DNA from: Pedobacter roseus
Lineage (GTDB): Bacteria > Bacteroidota > Bacteroidia > Sphingobacteriales > Sphingobacteriaceae
NCBI RefSeq assembly: GCF_014395225.1
Contig: NZ_CP060723.1
Span: 3,968,001-4,032,000 of the forward strand
Direction of reading: 5' to 3'
Length of the DNA stretch: 64,000 nt
Part shown: positions 35,340 to 44,938 of the stretch, in pieces
Layout of the letters: each line of letters starts with the position of its first letter
How positions within the stretch are numbered: the stretch's first letter is position 1
Translations under genes and position numbers: made by a program
Notes under the pieces: generated by a model
The model's input: the letters and a program-made list of their open reading frames with translations, nothing else
Databases searched by the model: none
Told to the model about the DNA's origin: nothing

Positions 35340-37073
35340 ATGATTAAAAACCCGATCCAGTACAAGTTAAAATTTTCCATTTCGATTTGCCTTTTAATCG
35401 CTTCAACTTTTGTTCAGGCACAACAGATTTTCAGTACGAATAAATACCCGATTACCGATTTCAGACAGCCTTTAGATATCACCCCTCCTGCCCTTGCAGG
35501 TTCTTTTGGCGAAATCCGCGGCAATCATTTTCACTCTGGGATCGATTTCAGAACCAATCAGCGCGAAGGTTATCCGGTATATGCAGTTGCTGACGGCTAT
35601 ATTTCGCGGTTAAGGGTACAGAACAGTGGTTTTGGACAAGCATTGTACATTAATCATCCAAACGGCTTTACCACAGTATATGGTCATTTACAACGTTTCG
35701 CACCAAAAATTGCAACCATTGTTAAAAACCTGGAATATGAAAAGAAATCTTTCGAGATTGATGAATTTCCAGATGCTACTTTAATACCAGTACACAAAGG
35801 TGAAATTATTGCCTGGTCTGGTAACCGCGGCATCTCAGGAGGTCCGCATTTACATTTCGAAATCAGGGATACTAAAACGGAAGAAACTATCAATCCACAG
35901 TTTTTTGGGATTGTTATTCCGGATAATATTCCTCCGGTAATCCACGGTTTATATGCCTACCGTTTAAATGGCAAAACTTTTAACGAATCTACTCCAAAAC
36001 AGGCCATTGCCATTACCGGCGCAAACGGGAGTTATAAAACTATCGCTCCAATTAGTTTAACTGGCGAAGTGGGCTTTGGCATTGTAGTAACCGATAGGCA
36101 CAATGGTTTATCGGGTACAAATGGCGTATATTCCATTCAATTGGAAGTTGATGGTAAAATGGTATACACTTCTGCATTGGAACGTTTTGCTTTTGAAGAT
36201 AGCAAGGCCATCAACTCACACATCGATTATCCTACCTATTTAAACACCAAAAGGAGTATCCAGAAAAGTTTTGTAGATCCGGGCAATCCATTAAAAATTT
36301 ATAGTAGTTTGGTTAATAATGGCCGAATTAACTTTAATGATGGCGCCTCACATCAGCTCCGCTACATCATTACCGATTCGAAAGGAAATTCATCAATCCT
36401 GCCTTTTACCGTGAATGCAGGTTCGGCACCTATCTCAACTCCGGTTGTGCCTGCCGGAATCATTTATCCGTATAATAAGGTAAACGAATTTAATGCTGAA
36501 GATGTAAAAGTGGTTTTCCCAATGGGCACCTTGTATAGCGATTTAAATTTCACCTATAAAAAATTACCAAGGCCAGCTGGCAATGCCTGGTCGGCAGTGC
36601 ACCAGATCCATAATAGGTATACCCCATTGCACATTGGTTTTGATCTTTGGATTAAGGCTGATAATTTGCCAGAAAACCTGAGAAGCAAAGCACTGATCGT
36701 AAATTCAAACGGTTCATCGCAGGGCGGAAGCTTTGATAATGGCTTTATAAAAGCTACCCCTAAAAATTTTGGCAGCTTTTATATTGCTACTGATACCATT
36801 GCACCAAGGATTTTTCCGGTCAATATCTCAGAAGGAAAAAATATGGCTGGTTTATCTAAAATCTTTTTTAAGATCAGTGATAATTTATCGGGTATAAAAA
36901 GCTTTAATGGTTACATTGATGGCAAATGGGCTTTAATGGAATTTGACACCAAAACGGCAACACTTTGGCACAGCTTTGATGAGAGAACAGCCTCTGGCAA
37001 GCATAACCTTGAACTGGTGGTAACGGATATGAAAGAAAATACGAGAAAGTATTCAGTAACCTTCATTAAATAG
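35340..37073 (+). CDS. M23-family metallopeptidase
   Basis: 577 aa with a signal peptide (about 1-28, ending VQAQ). The LytM/M23 zinc site is visible: H65-SGI-D69 in HFHSGIDFRT and H170-L-H172 in HLHFEIRD. The catalytic domain spans about residues 40-195. The remaining about 380 residues are beta-rich and not recognised, possibly binding wall or surface material. Such enzymes cut peptide bridges in peptidoglycan in the periplasm. Its ATG at 35340 follows the FAH gene by 3 bases. Confidence 0.9.
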   Translation: MIKNPIQYKLKFSISICLLIASTFVQAQQIFSTNKYPITDFRQPLDITPPALAGSFGEIRGNHFHSGIDFRTNQREGYPVYAVADGYISRLRVQNSGFGQALYINHPNGFTTVYGHLQRFAPKIATIVKNLEYEKKSFEIDEFPDATLIPVHKGEIIAWSGNRGISGGPHLHFEIRDTKTEETINPQFFGIVIPDNIPPVIHGLYAYRLNGKTFNESTPKQAIAITGANGSYKTIAPISLTGEVGFGIVVTDRHNGLSGTNGVYSIQLEVDGKMVYTSALERFAFEDSKAINSHIDYPTYLNTKRSIQKSFVDPGNPLKIYSSLVNNGRINFNDGASHQLRYIITDSKGNSSILPFTVNAGSAPISTPVVPAGIIYPYNKVNEFNAEDVKVVFPMGTLYSDLNFTYKKLPRPAGNAWSAVHQIHNRYTPLHIGFDLWIKADNLPENLRSKALIVNSNGSSQGGSFDNGFIKATPKNFGSFYIATDTIAPRIFPVNISEGKNMAGLSKIFFKISDNLSGIKSFNGYIDGKWALMEFDTKTATLWHSFDERTASGKHNLELVVTDMKENTRKYSVTFIK

Positions 37074-37252
37074 GCACTGGATTTTTAGGATTCAAGGGTT
37101 TTGATGATCAGGGCGTAGTTAAAACGTATGGTTTAAACTAAAAAATGTCATCTTTTAACATATATCGAACAGTATAATAAGTTAAACTGTTTAAATTGCA
37201 CATGATTAAAAATTCTATCATTAAAACATTTAAAATTCAATCATTATAATAT

Positions 37253-37717
37253 ATGGCAGAGTTAAAAGAAGGTGATCAGGCACCAGCGATCACATCGAAA
37301 GACCAAAATGGCAGCGAAGTTTCTTTAAGCGATTACAAAGGCAAAACCGTTGTTCTTTACTTTTATCCAAAGGACGATACCCCGGGCTGCACCGCTGAGG
37401 CCTGCGATTTCAGAGATAATTACCAGGGTTTACAGGCTAAAGGCATCGTAGTGTTAGGTGTGAGTGTTGACGATGAAAAATCGCACCAGAAATTTGTAAC
37501 TAAACATAACCTCCCATTTACCCTGCTGGCAGATACTGATCAGAAAATTGTAAATGATTACGGCGTTTGGGCAGAAAAAAACATGTATGGCAAAAAATAT
37601 ATGGGTACTGTACGCACTACATTTATTATAGATGGTGATGGAAAAATTTCGCATATCATCAAAAAAGTTGATACCAAAAACTCAACACAACAAGTACTCG
37701 ATTTAATCAATAACTAA
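37253..37717 (+). CDS. bcp: Thioredoxin-dependent thiol peroxidase (Bcp/PrxQ type)
   Basis: A 154-aa cytoplasmic peroxiredoxin that reduces hydroperoxides with electrons from thioredoxin. The active site DDTPGCTAEACDFRD carries peroxidatic Cys46 and resolving Cys51. YGVWAEKNMYGKKYMGTVRT is the family's C-terminal signature. Length is standard. Confidence 0.95.
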   Translation: MAELKEGDQAPAITSKDQNGSEVSLSDYKGKTVVLYFYPKDDTPGCTAEACDFRDNYQGLQAKGIVVLGVSVDDEKSHQKFVTKHNLPFTLLADTDQKIVNDYGVWAEKNMYGKKYMGTVRTTFIIDGDGKISHIIKKVDTKNSTQQVLDLINN

Positions 37718-37740
37718 TTATGATATAGCGGGTAAAATAT

Positions 37741-37748
37741 TACCTTTG
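37741..37748 (+). promoter_or_regulatory. -7 promoter box (TACCTTTG) of the transketolase genes
   Basis: Exact TAnnTTTG match 27 bases before the ATG at 37775. Confidence 0.5.
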
Positions 37749-37774
37749 CTATGTAACAACAACCTCTTATTTTA

Positions 37775-38620
37775 ATGAAACATACAATTAAAGAGCTAGA
37801 AGATATTGCCTCTCAGATCAGACGAGATATCGTAAGAATGGTTCACGGATGTCAATCTGGCCACCCAGGTGGTTCATTGGGTTGCGCCGATTTTTTTACC
37901 GCACTATATTTTGAAATCTTAAACCACAAGAAAGAATTCAGCATGGACGGCATTGGTGAAGATTTATTCTTCCTATCTAACGGCCACATTTCTCCAGTTT
38001 GGTACAGTACCCTTGCTCACGCAGGTTATTTCGATAAAAGTGAATTGGCAACTTTCCGTAAACTAGATTCAAGGTTACAAGGTCACCCAACCACACACGA
38101 ACACTTACCGGGTATCCGTGTAGCTTCGGGCTCACTAGGTCAGGGAATGTCTGTAGCTATTGGTGCTGCCTTAACCAAAAGGTTAAACGGCGATAAATCT
38201 TACGTTTTCACCCTACACGGCGATGGAGAATTACAAGAAGGTCAAAACTGGGAAGCAGCTATGTTTGCGCCTTTCCATGAGTTAGATACTTTGATCTGTA
38301 GTGTAGATTATAACGGTCAGCAGATTGATGGTCCTACTAAAAAAGTACTTTCGTTAGATAGTCTTCAGGCTAAATTCGAAGCTTTTGGATGGCATGTAAT
38401 CAATACCGATGGTAACGATATGCAGGCTATTGTTGAAGGTTTACATTATGCTAAAACTTTAACCGGAAAAGGTAAACCAATCTTAAATTTAATGAGCACA
38501 CAAATGGGTGCTGGTGTAGATTATATGATGGGTTCTCACAAATGGCATGGTACAGCACCTAACGACGAGCAATTAGCAGCAGCTTTAGCGCAGTTACCAG
38601 AAACTTTAGGGGATTACTAA
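37775..38620 (+). CDS. Transketolase, N-terminal (thiamine-diphosphate-binding) subunit
   Basis: 281 aa, about half of a full transketolase. It holds HGCQSGHPGGSLG near the N-terminus, SNGHISPVWY, and the ThDP/metal motif LHGDGELQEGQNWEA with the later Asn in DYNGQQIDG. Transketolase moves two-carbon units in the pentose phosphate pathway. The partner subunit is encoded 91 bases downstream, and the split into two genes is common in this phylum. Confidence 0.95.
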   Translation: MKHTIKELEDIASQIRRDIVRMVHGCQSGHPGGSLGCADFFTALYFEILNHKKEFSMDGIGEDLFFLSNGHISPVWYSTLAHAGYFDKSELATFRKLDSRLQGHPTTHEHLPGIRVASGSLGQGMSVAIGAALTKRLNGDKSYVFTLHGDGELQEGQNWEAAMFAPFHELDTLICSVDYNGQQIDGPTKKVLSLDSLQAKFEAFGWHVINTDGNDMQAIVEGLHYAKTLTGKGKPILNLMSTQMGAGVDYMMGSHKWHGTAPNDEQLAAALAQLPETLGDY

Positions 38621-38711
38621 ACTAGGTCTGAGACAATAGACATGGGACTTGAGACACAAGTTGTCGCCCGATCTCAAATCTAAAATCTCATATCTCATAT
38701 CTAAAAACATA
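38621..38711. repeat. Word-repeat spacer between the transketolase subunit genes
   Basis: GTCTGAGACAATAGACATGG and GACTTGAGACAC on the left; GATCTCAAATC, TAAAATCTCATATC, TCATATC on the right. The halves are partly complementary (TGAGAC / GATCTCA). It lies inside an operon, so it is transcribed. Confidence 0.5.
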
Positions 38712-39668
38712 ATGAAGAAATATACATATACAGAAAAAAAAGATACACGTTCGGGTTTTGGTGCTGGCTTACATGAGGCTGGTAAGAAAAACGAAAACGT
38801 GGTTGCCTTATGTGCCGATTTAGTTGGATCGCTAAAAATGGATGCTTTTATTAAAGATTTCCCTGAGCGTTTTACACAGGTTGGTATTGCAGAAGCAAAC
38901 ATGATCGGTATTGCAGCGGGTATGACTATTGGCGGTAAAATTCCTTTCACAGGTACTTTTGCCAACTTCTCTACCGGCCGTGTTTACGATCAGATCCGCC
39001 AATCAGTAGCTTATTCTAACAAAAACGTTAAAATCTGCGCATCTCATGCAGGTTTAACTTTAGGCGAAGATGGTGCAACCCACCAGATTTTAGAAGATAT
39101 CGGCTTAATGAAAATGTTGCCGGGTATGGTGGTGATTAATCCTTGCGATTACAACCAAACCAAAGCCGCAACCTTAGCCATTGCAGAATACGAAGGTCCG
39201 GTTTATTTACGTTTTGGCCGTCCGGTTATTCCTGTATTTACAGATCCTGATCAGAAATTTGAGATCGGTAAGGCATGGATGGTGAACGAAGGAAAAGATG
39301 TGACCATTATTGCTACCGGCCACATGGTTTGGAAAGCAATTGAAGCTGGTGAAAAATTAGCGGAACTGGGTATTGATGCTGAAATCATCAACATCCACAC
39401 CATCAAACCTTTGGATGACGAAGCGATCTTAAAATCAGTTAAAAAAACCGGATGTGTAGTTACCTGTGAGGAACATAACAAATTTGGTGGTTTAGGCGAA
39501 AGCGTTGCCCGTTTGTTAACTACCGAATTGCCAACTCCACAAGAGTTTGTGGCTACAAATGATACTTTTGGCGAAAGCGGAACACCAGATCAGTTAATGG
39601 CTAAATATGGCTTAGATGCGGTGAACATTGTTGAAGCTGTACAAAAAGTAATCGGCAGAAAAAAATAG
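38712..39668 (+). CDS. Transketolase, C-terminal (pyrimidine-binding) subunit
   Basis: 318 aa from the ATG at 38712 (MKKYTYTEKKDTRSG). An upstream in-frame start at 38649 lies in repeat DNA and was rejected. Motifs are VGIAEANMIGIAAGMTIGG with the conserved Glu that activates ThDP, ASHAGLTLGEDGATHQ and YLRFGRPVIPVF. It pairs with the N-terminal subunit encoded just upstream. Confidence 0.94.
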   Translation: MKKYTYTEKKDTRSGFGAGLHEAGKKNENVVALCADLVGSLKMDAFIKDFPERFTQVGIAEANMIGIAAGMTIGGKIPFTGTFANFSTGRVYDQIRQSVAYSNKNVKICASHAGLTLGEDGATHQILEDIGLMKMLPGMVVINPCDYNQTKAATLAIAEYEGPVYLRFGRPVIPVFTDPDQKFEIGKAWMVNEGKDVTIIATGHMVWKAIEAGEKLAELGIDAEIINIHTIKPLDDEAILKSVKKTGCVVTCEEHNKFGGLGESVARLLTTELPTPQEFVATNDTFGESGTPDQLMAKYGLDAVNIVEAVQKVIGRKK

Positions 39669-39781
39669 ATTTGAAACATTAGATATGAGAAATTAGATGT
39701 GAGATTAGAGACACATTGTGCCTAAGCTAATCTTATGTTTAATGTCTCATATCTTAATTATCACATCTCAAATCTACATAT
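39669..39781. repeat. Word-repeat spacer before the ECF sigma gene
   Basis: AGATTTGAAACATTAG, ATATGAGAAATTAG, ATGTGAGATTAGAGACAC on the left are answered by AATGTCTCATATC, ATTATCACATCTC and AAATCTACAT on the right, a long imperfect inverted repeat of about 110 bp. Confidence 0.55.
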
Positions 39782-39782
39782 A

Positions 39783-40343
39783 ATGAAACAAGTTGAAGAT
39801 TCAGAAATCCTTGCCATGTTTGCCGTTGAGCGAACGCGAAATGAAGCCTTTAACCTGTTATTGAAAAAATATCAGCAAAAAATATACTGGCACATCCGCA
39901 GGCTGGTTTTAAACCACGATGATTGCGATGATCTTTTGCAGGAGGTATTTGTTAAAGTATGGAAAAACCTCGATAAGTTTAGAAGTGATTCTCAACTTTA
40001 TACCTGGATTTACCGCATTGCCACCAACGAATCAATCACCTTTTTAAACAAACAGAAACAGCGAAACAATACGCCGCTGGATGAAGTATCATCCGAACTT
40101 GCCGATAACCTCGTTGCTTCATCCTATTTTAATGGTGATAAGCTCGAACTGAAACTTCAAAAGGCAATCCTCACCCTCCCCGAAAAACAGCGGATCATCT
40201 TTAACATGAAATATTTTGATGATATGAAATATGAAGAGATTTCGGAAGTTTTAGGCACCTCGGTTGGGGCTTTAAAAGCATCATTTCACATCGCTGCAAA
40301 AAAAATTGAAGCTTTTATTACAAATGATGAAATAGACTATTAA
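39783..40343 (+). CDS. ECF-type RNA polymerase sigma factor
   Basis: 186 aa from the ATG at 39783; an upstream start at 39735 lies in the repeat spacer. Region 2 contains DDCDDLLQEVFVKVWKNLDKF and YTWIYRIATNESI; region 4 contains LPEKQRIIFNMKYFDDMKYEE and the recognition helix SEVLGTSVGALKASFHIAAKK. It heads a run with a membrane anti-sigma-like protein and a periplasmic helical protein, which suggests an envelope-stress or envelope-signal circuit. Confidence 0.93.
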   Translation: MKQVEDSEILAMFAVERTRNEAFNLLLKKYQQKIYWHIRRLVLNHDDCDDLLQEVFVKVWKNLDKFRSDSQLYTWIYRIATNESITFLNKQKQRNNTPLDEVSSELADNLVASSYFNGDKLELKLQKAILTLPEKQRIIFNMKYFDDMKYEEISEVLGTSVGALKASFHIAAKKIEAFITNDEIDY

Positions 40344-40376
40344 ACCTTTTCACTTTAATTGTATCATACATCTGTG

Positions 40377-41033
40377 ATGAACGAAAATATAGAAAATAAC
40401 GATTGGATGAACGAAGCCCCTACTCTTGCGGCAATGGGCAAACGTAATCCATTCTCCGTTCCTGATGGATATTTCGAAAATTGTGATGAGGCCATTTTTT
40501 CTGCTGTTTTTTTAGACAAGTTAAAACAGAAAACAAGTGACAATAATTTTGAAGTTCCGCAGAATTATTTTGAAGAATTATCGGAACGGATACAAACCCA
40601 CATTGCCCTTGCAGAAATGCCTAAGGCTGAAAATACTTTTGCAGTACCCGAAAACTACTTTGATACCTTACAAAGTAGGATTACGGACAGGATTGCAGCC
40701 TCAGAACCTAAAAGAGAGGCAAGGATTATCCCTTTATGGCGACGCAACATTGTTAAATATGCAAGTGCTGCATGTTTTGTTTTAATGGCTTCATTTGGTG
40801 TATATTTTTATCAGAATGGATCAACAGCAACGGTTCAGCAAGTACAATCTGCAGAAGCAGTGAACGAGCAGCTATTATATGACATTGATGAAAGTACCAT
40901 CATTGATCATTTAGAAGCTCAAAATACCACATTATCAAATGCCAAAACTACTTCTGCGTCAGATACAGAAATGGAAAACTACATCCTGAGTAATTTCTCA
41001 TCAAACGACTTATCTCAGGAATTAAATAATTAA
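40377..41033 (+). CDS. Membrane anti-sigma-like protein with VPxxYF repeats
   Basis: 218 aa from the ATG at 40377. The cytoplasmic N-terminal part holds three related repeats: NPFSVPDGYFENCDEAI (from residue 24), NNFEVPQNYFEELSERI (57) and NTFAVPENYFDTLQSRI (86). One transmembrane helix follows (about 128-147, ACFVLMASFGVYFY) and then an acidic, Ser/Asn-rich extracytoplasmic tail. Position after an ECF sigma gene suggests an anti-sigma factor, but no zinc-binding anti-sigma motif is seen. The repeats may be short sigma- or protein-binding elements; that is inference. Confidence 0.75.
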   Translation: MNENIENNDWMNEAPTLAAMGKRNPFSVPDGYFENCDEAIFSAVFLDKLKQKTSDNNFEVPQNYFEELSERIQTHIALAEMPKAENTFAVPENYFDTLQSRITDRIAASEPKREARIIPLWRRNIVKYASAACFVLMASFGVYFYQNGSTATVQQVQSAEAVNEQLLYDIDESTIIDHLEAQNTTLSNAKTTSASDTEMENYILSNFSSNDLSQELNN

Positions 41034-41040
41034 TAAAGAA

Positions 41041-41481
41041 ATGAAGAATTTACTTTTTGTCGCTTTAATGTTTTTACTACCTACTACCCTTTTGGCCCAA
41101 AGACCAAAGGCAGAAGAAATAGAATCACTTAAAATAGCTTTTTTTACCCAAAAACTGGATTTATCACCAGAAGAGGCTAAAATTTTCTGGCCGATTTATA
41201 ACGATATGCAGGAAGAGCAGAATGCCCTGCGCAAAGAGCGTATGCAAAAAATGATTTCTTTCCGTAAAACAACAGAAATTGATAATTTAACGGATGCTCA
41301 AGTGCAAAGTTTAATTACCAGCGAGTTCGATTTTAAACAAAAAGACCTCAACCTGGATAAAAAATATTACAACAAACTTAAATCTTCCTTACCGATTAAG
41401 GTGGTAGGTAAGTTTTACAGAGCTCAGGAAGGTTTTAAACGGGAGCTGCTCAACAGGTTTAAAGGTGGGCAAAGGCAATAA
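41041..41481 (+). CDS. Periplasmic helical protein resembling Spy/CpxP sensors
   Basis: 146 aa with a signal peptide (MKNLLFVALMFLLPTTLLAQ). The mature part is helical and charged, with FTQKLDLSPEEAKIFWPIYNDMQ and LTDAQVQSLI, which resemble the LTxxQ-type helices of Spy/CpxP/ZraP proteins. It starts 8 bases after the anti-sigma-like gene and ends at a strong terminator. A periplasmic sensor or chaperone controlled by the ECF sigma factor is likely from context. Confidence 0.75.
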   Translation: MKNLLFVALMFLLPTTLLAQRPKAEEIESLKIAFFTQKLDLSPEEAKIFWPIYNDMQEEQNALRKERMQKMISFRKTTEIDNLTDAQVQSLITSEFDFKQKDLNLDKKYYNKLKSSLPIKVVGKFYRAQEGFKRELLNRFKGGQRQ

Positions 41482-41516
41482 CAAAAAAGACTTACAGTGA
41501 TGTAGGTCTTTTTTGT
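41481..41516. terminator. Bidirectional terminator between convergent genes
   Basis: A 16-bp stem with one G-T pair (ACAAAAAAGACTTACA / TGTAGGTCTTTTTTGT) and loop GTGA. A-rich and T-rich flanks let it work for the ECF operon (+) and the barrel gene (-). Confidence 0.85.
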
Positions 41517-41532
41517 TTTAAGGTATTACCGA

Positions 41533-44174
41533 CTATTTTATCGACATGGATACGTTTAGCATAATATACCTACCCAAAATGGAAGACGAATAATTTGAAG
41601 AAGATACCTCGCTAATATTCAAACTGGTGAAAGCTTTAAGATTTGCCAAATTTTTCCCTTGAATACTGTATTTAAAATTTCCTTTCGCAGGATTATATTG
41701 AAATTCTGTATCAATCAAGTTAAAATTCTGACCATTCATTCTATACATATTGTATGATGAAAAGTTAAAAATCTGATTACTGATTTTATACCTATACTCA
41801 AATGTGTATTTGTAAGCTTTGTTTTCTGCAATCTGCTTTCTCTCACTTCTGGTTGAATTAAACTGTATTTCAGTTCCCAATCCAAAATTTACAGGTATAT
41901 TAAACCCTGTATTTATTTTAAATAATGCATTCTGATTAAAAACACTATATTCATTTACCATATTTATTACTTTACCATAATAGGTTAAATAGGAAGGGCT
42001 ATAGGTTGCTGAAATTGATAAGGAAAATAGCGGAAAAAACTTTTTGACAGAAAAATTTGAACTTAGTGTTTTTACACCACGAAATGGTTCTTTCTGCGAA
42101 TAACTTAAAGCATTTTCGAAGAAATTCGTATATAGAAACCCATATTTACTATAGCTTCCATTTACAGCGGCATTAAAATTTAAATAACTGTTAGCAAAAT
42201 CATTTAAATTATAGTATATGGCAATCGTATGCGTATTATAATTATAAAAGTTTGTTAAACCACTATTAAAACTCCTGAGATCGGTTAGGATGTAGTTTCC
42301 ATAATATTCAATAGGTTGTGGATTTACGTTTTTATAATTATAACCTAGAGAAAGCTGCTGTACATCTGATAATTTATAAGAAAAGTTCAAACTTGGTTCT
42401 AAAATCATATAAGTACTATCTTTTCCCATGTTGCTCAAAAACTGCAAAGTCGATTTTAACTGTACCTGAATTTTTATAGGCTGGTTATCATACACGTATT
42501 TCCCGTTAACATAAGTCTGGTTTTGCTTAAATATATTATCGTTGATATAAGCATCGCCAATCGAAATCTGGTCATCTTGGTATCGGCCTAACAAACCTGA
42601 TTTAATTTTAAAATCATTAATCTCGTTGCCAATATTTAAATACAAAAAAGTGGTATTATATCTTTTTAATCCTTCGAAATCTAATTTCAACTTAAAATTA
42701 TTGTTGTTTACTTTTTGAATTAGTTTTTGGGAACCATTAAACATTAGGATGCTTTGATAAAGTGCAGAATTGGTTTCATAATCCTGCCTTACATCATCAG
42801 CCAATATCTTTGCCGAAATTAAATAGGCAGTAGTTTGGTTAACTTTTACTGTATATTTCAGCTGTGCATTAAAATTTCGGTTTAAATCAGTTTGATTCTG
42901 CAGAACGCTGTCGCCAATTAAATTATTGTAAATTGAATATGCGGTGCTATTAAATCTTTCGGGCACTTGTTTGTAAGAGAATTTAGCCCAAAAACGGGCA
43001 TTGTTTTTAACAAGATAGTCAGCGCTAAAATCAGCTTTAAAAGTCTTGCTCAGGCTTGTCCTATCATCATTATCTTCGGTATATACAGCATTTTGGCCGA
43101 AGTAGGCATTGCGCATCGCTGTTTGTCCATATAATTTATTCCACAAGTAAAATGCGCCGTAGCCTATTTTAAACCGATCCGTTAATCTTGTTATTGCGTT
43201 TACACTTCCCTGCGTGGTATTGTTAAGGGTATATGAAGTAGCGTCGAACGGATTGTAGGTGCCAACCTGATGCCGGATAATCTGATTATTGCCTATAAAA
43301 GCCCTATTCTCGTCTACCAGCTCCAAAGGATTTTGGTTCGATTCGGTGCTGAGGTTATTATGGTTGGCAAAAGCAAAAGCCTTTGTTTTATCAATAAAAG
43401 AGATGAGATTTGTTGAAATTATTCTTCTGTCATTAGAACCCAAGCCTCCATCTGTACTACCTATTATTTTTTTCGCCTGTTTATTCTTAATTTTCAGGTT
43501 TAAAACAATATCGTCGCTATTGACAATGCCTTTAAGCAGATTGTCTTCTACATAATGTTCAAGCGCCTGCACCTCTTCAACAAATTCAGGTTTAAGATTT
43601 TTGGTGATGGCCTTGTAGCCCTCTCCTGTTAAATCATCTCCTTCCAATAATACTTGCTTATTTTTTTACCTTTAAAAAAGATAGTGCCATCTTTATTTAC
43701 CTCCATACCAGGCATTTTTTTAATTACACTTTCCAGGTTACGGTCTTCAGGACTTGTAAAACGCTGAACATTATAAGCAGTGGTATCATTATTAACCTGA
43801 ACAGGATTGGGCGCTTTGATGTAAATCTCATCAAGCTGCTTTTTATCTTCTGTTAGCGAGAAATTGTGTTTGAATATTGCTTGCTTTATCAGATTATTAC
43901 GCGTAATAATCAATGTATCTCTTTTGTAGCCAATGTACGCTGCAATCAAAAGAAATTTATCGGATTGATCTATTTGGCCGCTAACTTTATACTCTCCTTC
44001 TTCGTCAGAAAAAACGTAAATTAAGAGGTCTTCATTTCCGAAAGTTTTAAGTTGAATTGAAGCAGAGGGAATTTTTTCATTATCTGCTTTAACAGATCCA
44101 ATCAATTGAATAGTTTGGCCAAAAACTATATTATAAAAAAAAAGGGAAGCCAAAACAATGATGTACCTAATCAT
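41533..44174 (-). pseudogene. Outer-membrane barrel (TonB-superfamily) gene split by a one-base frameshift
   Basis: Two frames together make one about 880-aa protein. Frame 1 (44174-43629) encodes a signal peptide (ending VFGQ), a carboxypeptidase-regulatory-like domain and the start of a plug (IKKMPGMEVNKDGTIFFKGKK). Frame 2 (from about 43660 to 41533) continues with VLLEGDDLTGEGYKAITKNL and an OMP_b-brl barrel. The frames change at a run of seven A on the coding strand (43661-43667 in window coordinates). One extra A, or a -1 slip on AAA AAA, would join them. It may be a disabled gene, a phase-variable one, one read by slippage, or a sequencing error. It follows two GLPGLI genes with a one-base stop/start overlap. 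Confidence 0.85.
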
Positions 44175-44938
44175 TAAAATTTCTCTTGTTTTTCAGGCAG
44201 AATAATAGTAACTGAACCATAAGAACCATCTTTACTCGTGTGAACAACCTTGCTCATTTTGGCATAATCAGCTATTTTTTTGTTTAATATCTGTATAAAA
44301 TGTTGATGAGAAATGAATTGGTCTTTAATATATTCAGATGGGATTTGTATAATTTTATCATCAAATTTTGCTTTTAGATTTATGCCTGTTAATTCATAAT
44401 CGAATTTTCCCTCATAATCATTTACTTTAACGATTAAGCCAGGCAACCCTCCGAATTTCCATGGGCCAAATTGCAATGGAATATCCTCGGCAAACCAAGC
44501 AGTATACTTTCTTCCCCTAAAATTTACTGTAGCCTTTGTACATGTATAGTTTAAGATCTTTTTATGTTCTGACATTATCGTCCATTTGAAATTGTTTAAG
44601 GTGTCAGATATTAAAAACTCTTTAAACATGATTGATTCACCTAGGATGAGTTTTTTTGATCGTAGATCTTTATAAATAAAAGATTGTTTTTTGGATTTGA
44701 TTACCCTATTTTCATGAATTTCTGTTTCGGAGATTTTTTCTGTTGTTGAAAATTGTTTTGTAGGGACACCAAGCTCTATTGATTTCCTTCCATTAAAATA
44801 GATAATGTAGTTTACCTCATTATCACCAAATTGATTTTTTATAGTTACCTTATAATTTAATGTTCCTTTGGGCTGAGCTTGTAAAAACCCCATGGAAAGG
44901 AACAAGAGAACTATAGTAATTTGAATTATTTTACCCAT
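44174..44938 (-). CDS. GLPGLI-family exported protein (second copy)
   Basis: 254 aa with a signal peptide (ending LQAQ). The family name motif is seen in QFGPWKFGGLPGLIVKVNDY, preceded by YTAWFAEDIPL. The function of the family is unknown; members are periplasmic or surface proteins common in Bacteroidota and often lie beside TonB-like barrels. It overlaps both neighbours by one base (TAATG), so the three genes form an operon. It is about the same length as the gene upstream and clearly homologous to it throughout. Confidence 0.9.
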   Translation of the reverse strand: MGKIIQITIVLLFLSMGFLQAQPKGTLNYKVTIKNQFGDNEVNYIIYFNGRKSIELGVPTKQFSTTEKISETEIHENRVIKSKKQSFIYKDLRSKKLILGESIMFKEFLISDTLNNFKWTIMSEHKKILNYTCTKATVNFRGRKYTAWFAEDIPLQFGPWKFGGLPGLIVKVNDYEGKFDYELTGINLKAKFDDKIIQIPSEYIKDQFISHQHFIQILNKKIADYAKMSKVVHTSKDGSYGSVTIILPEKQEKF

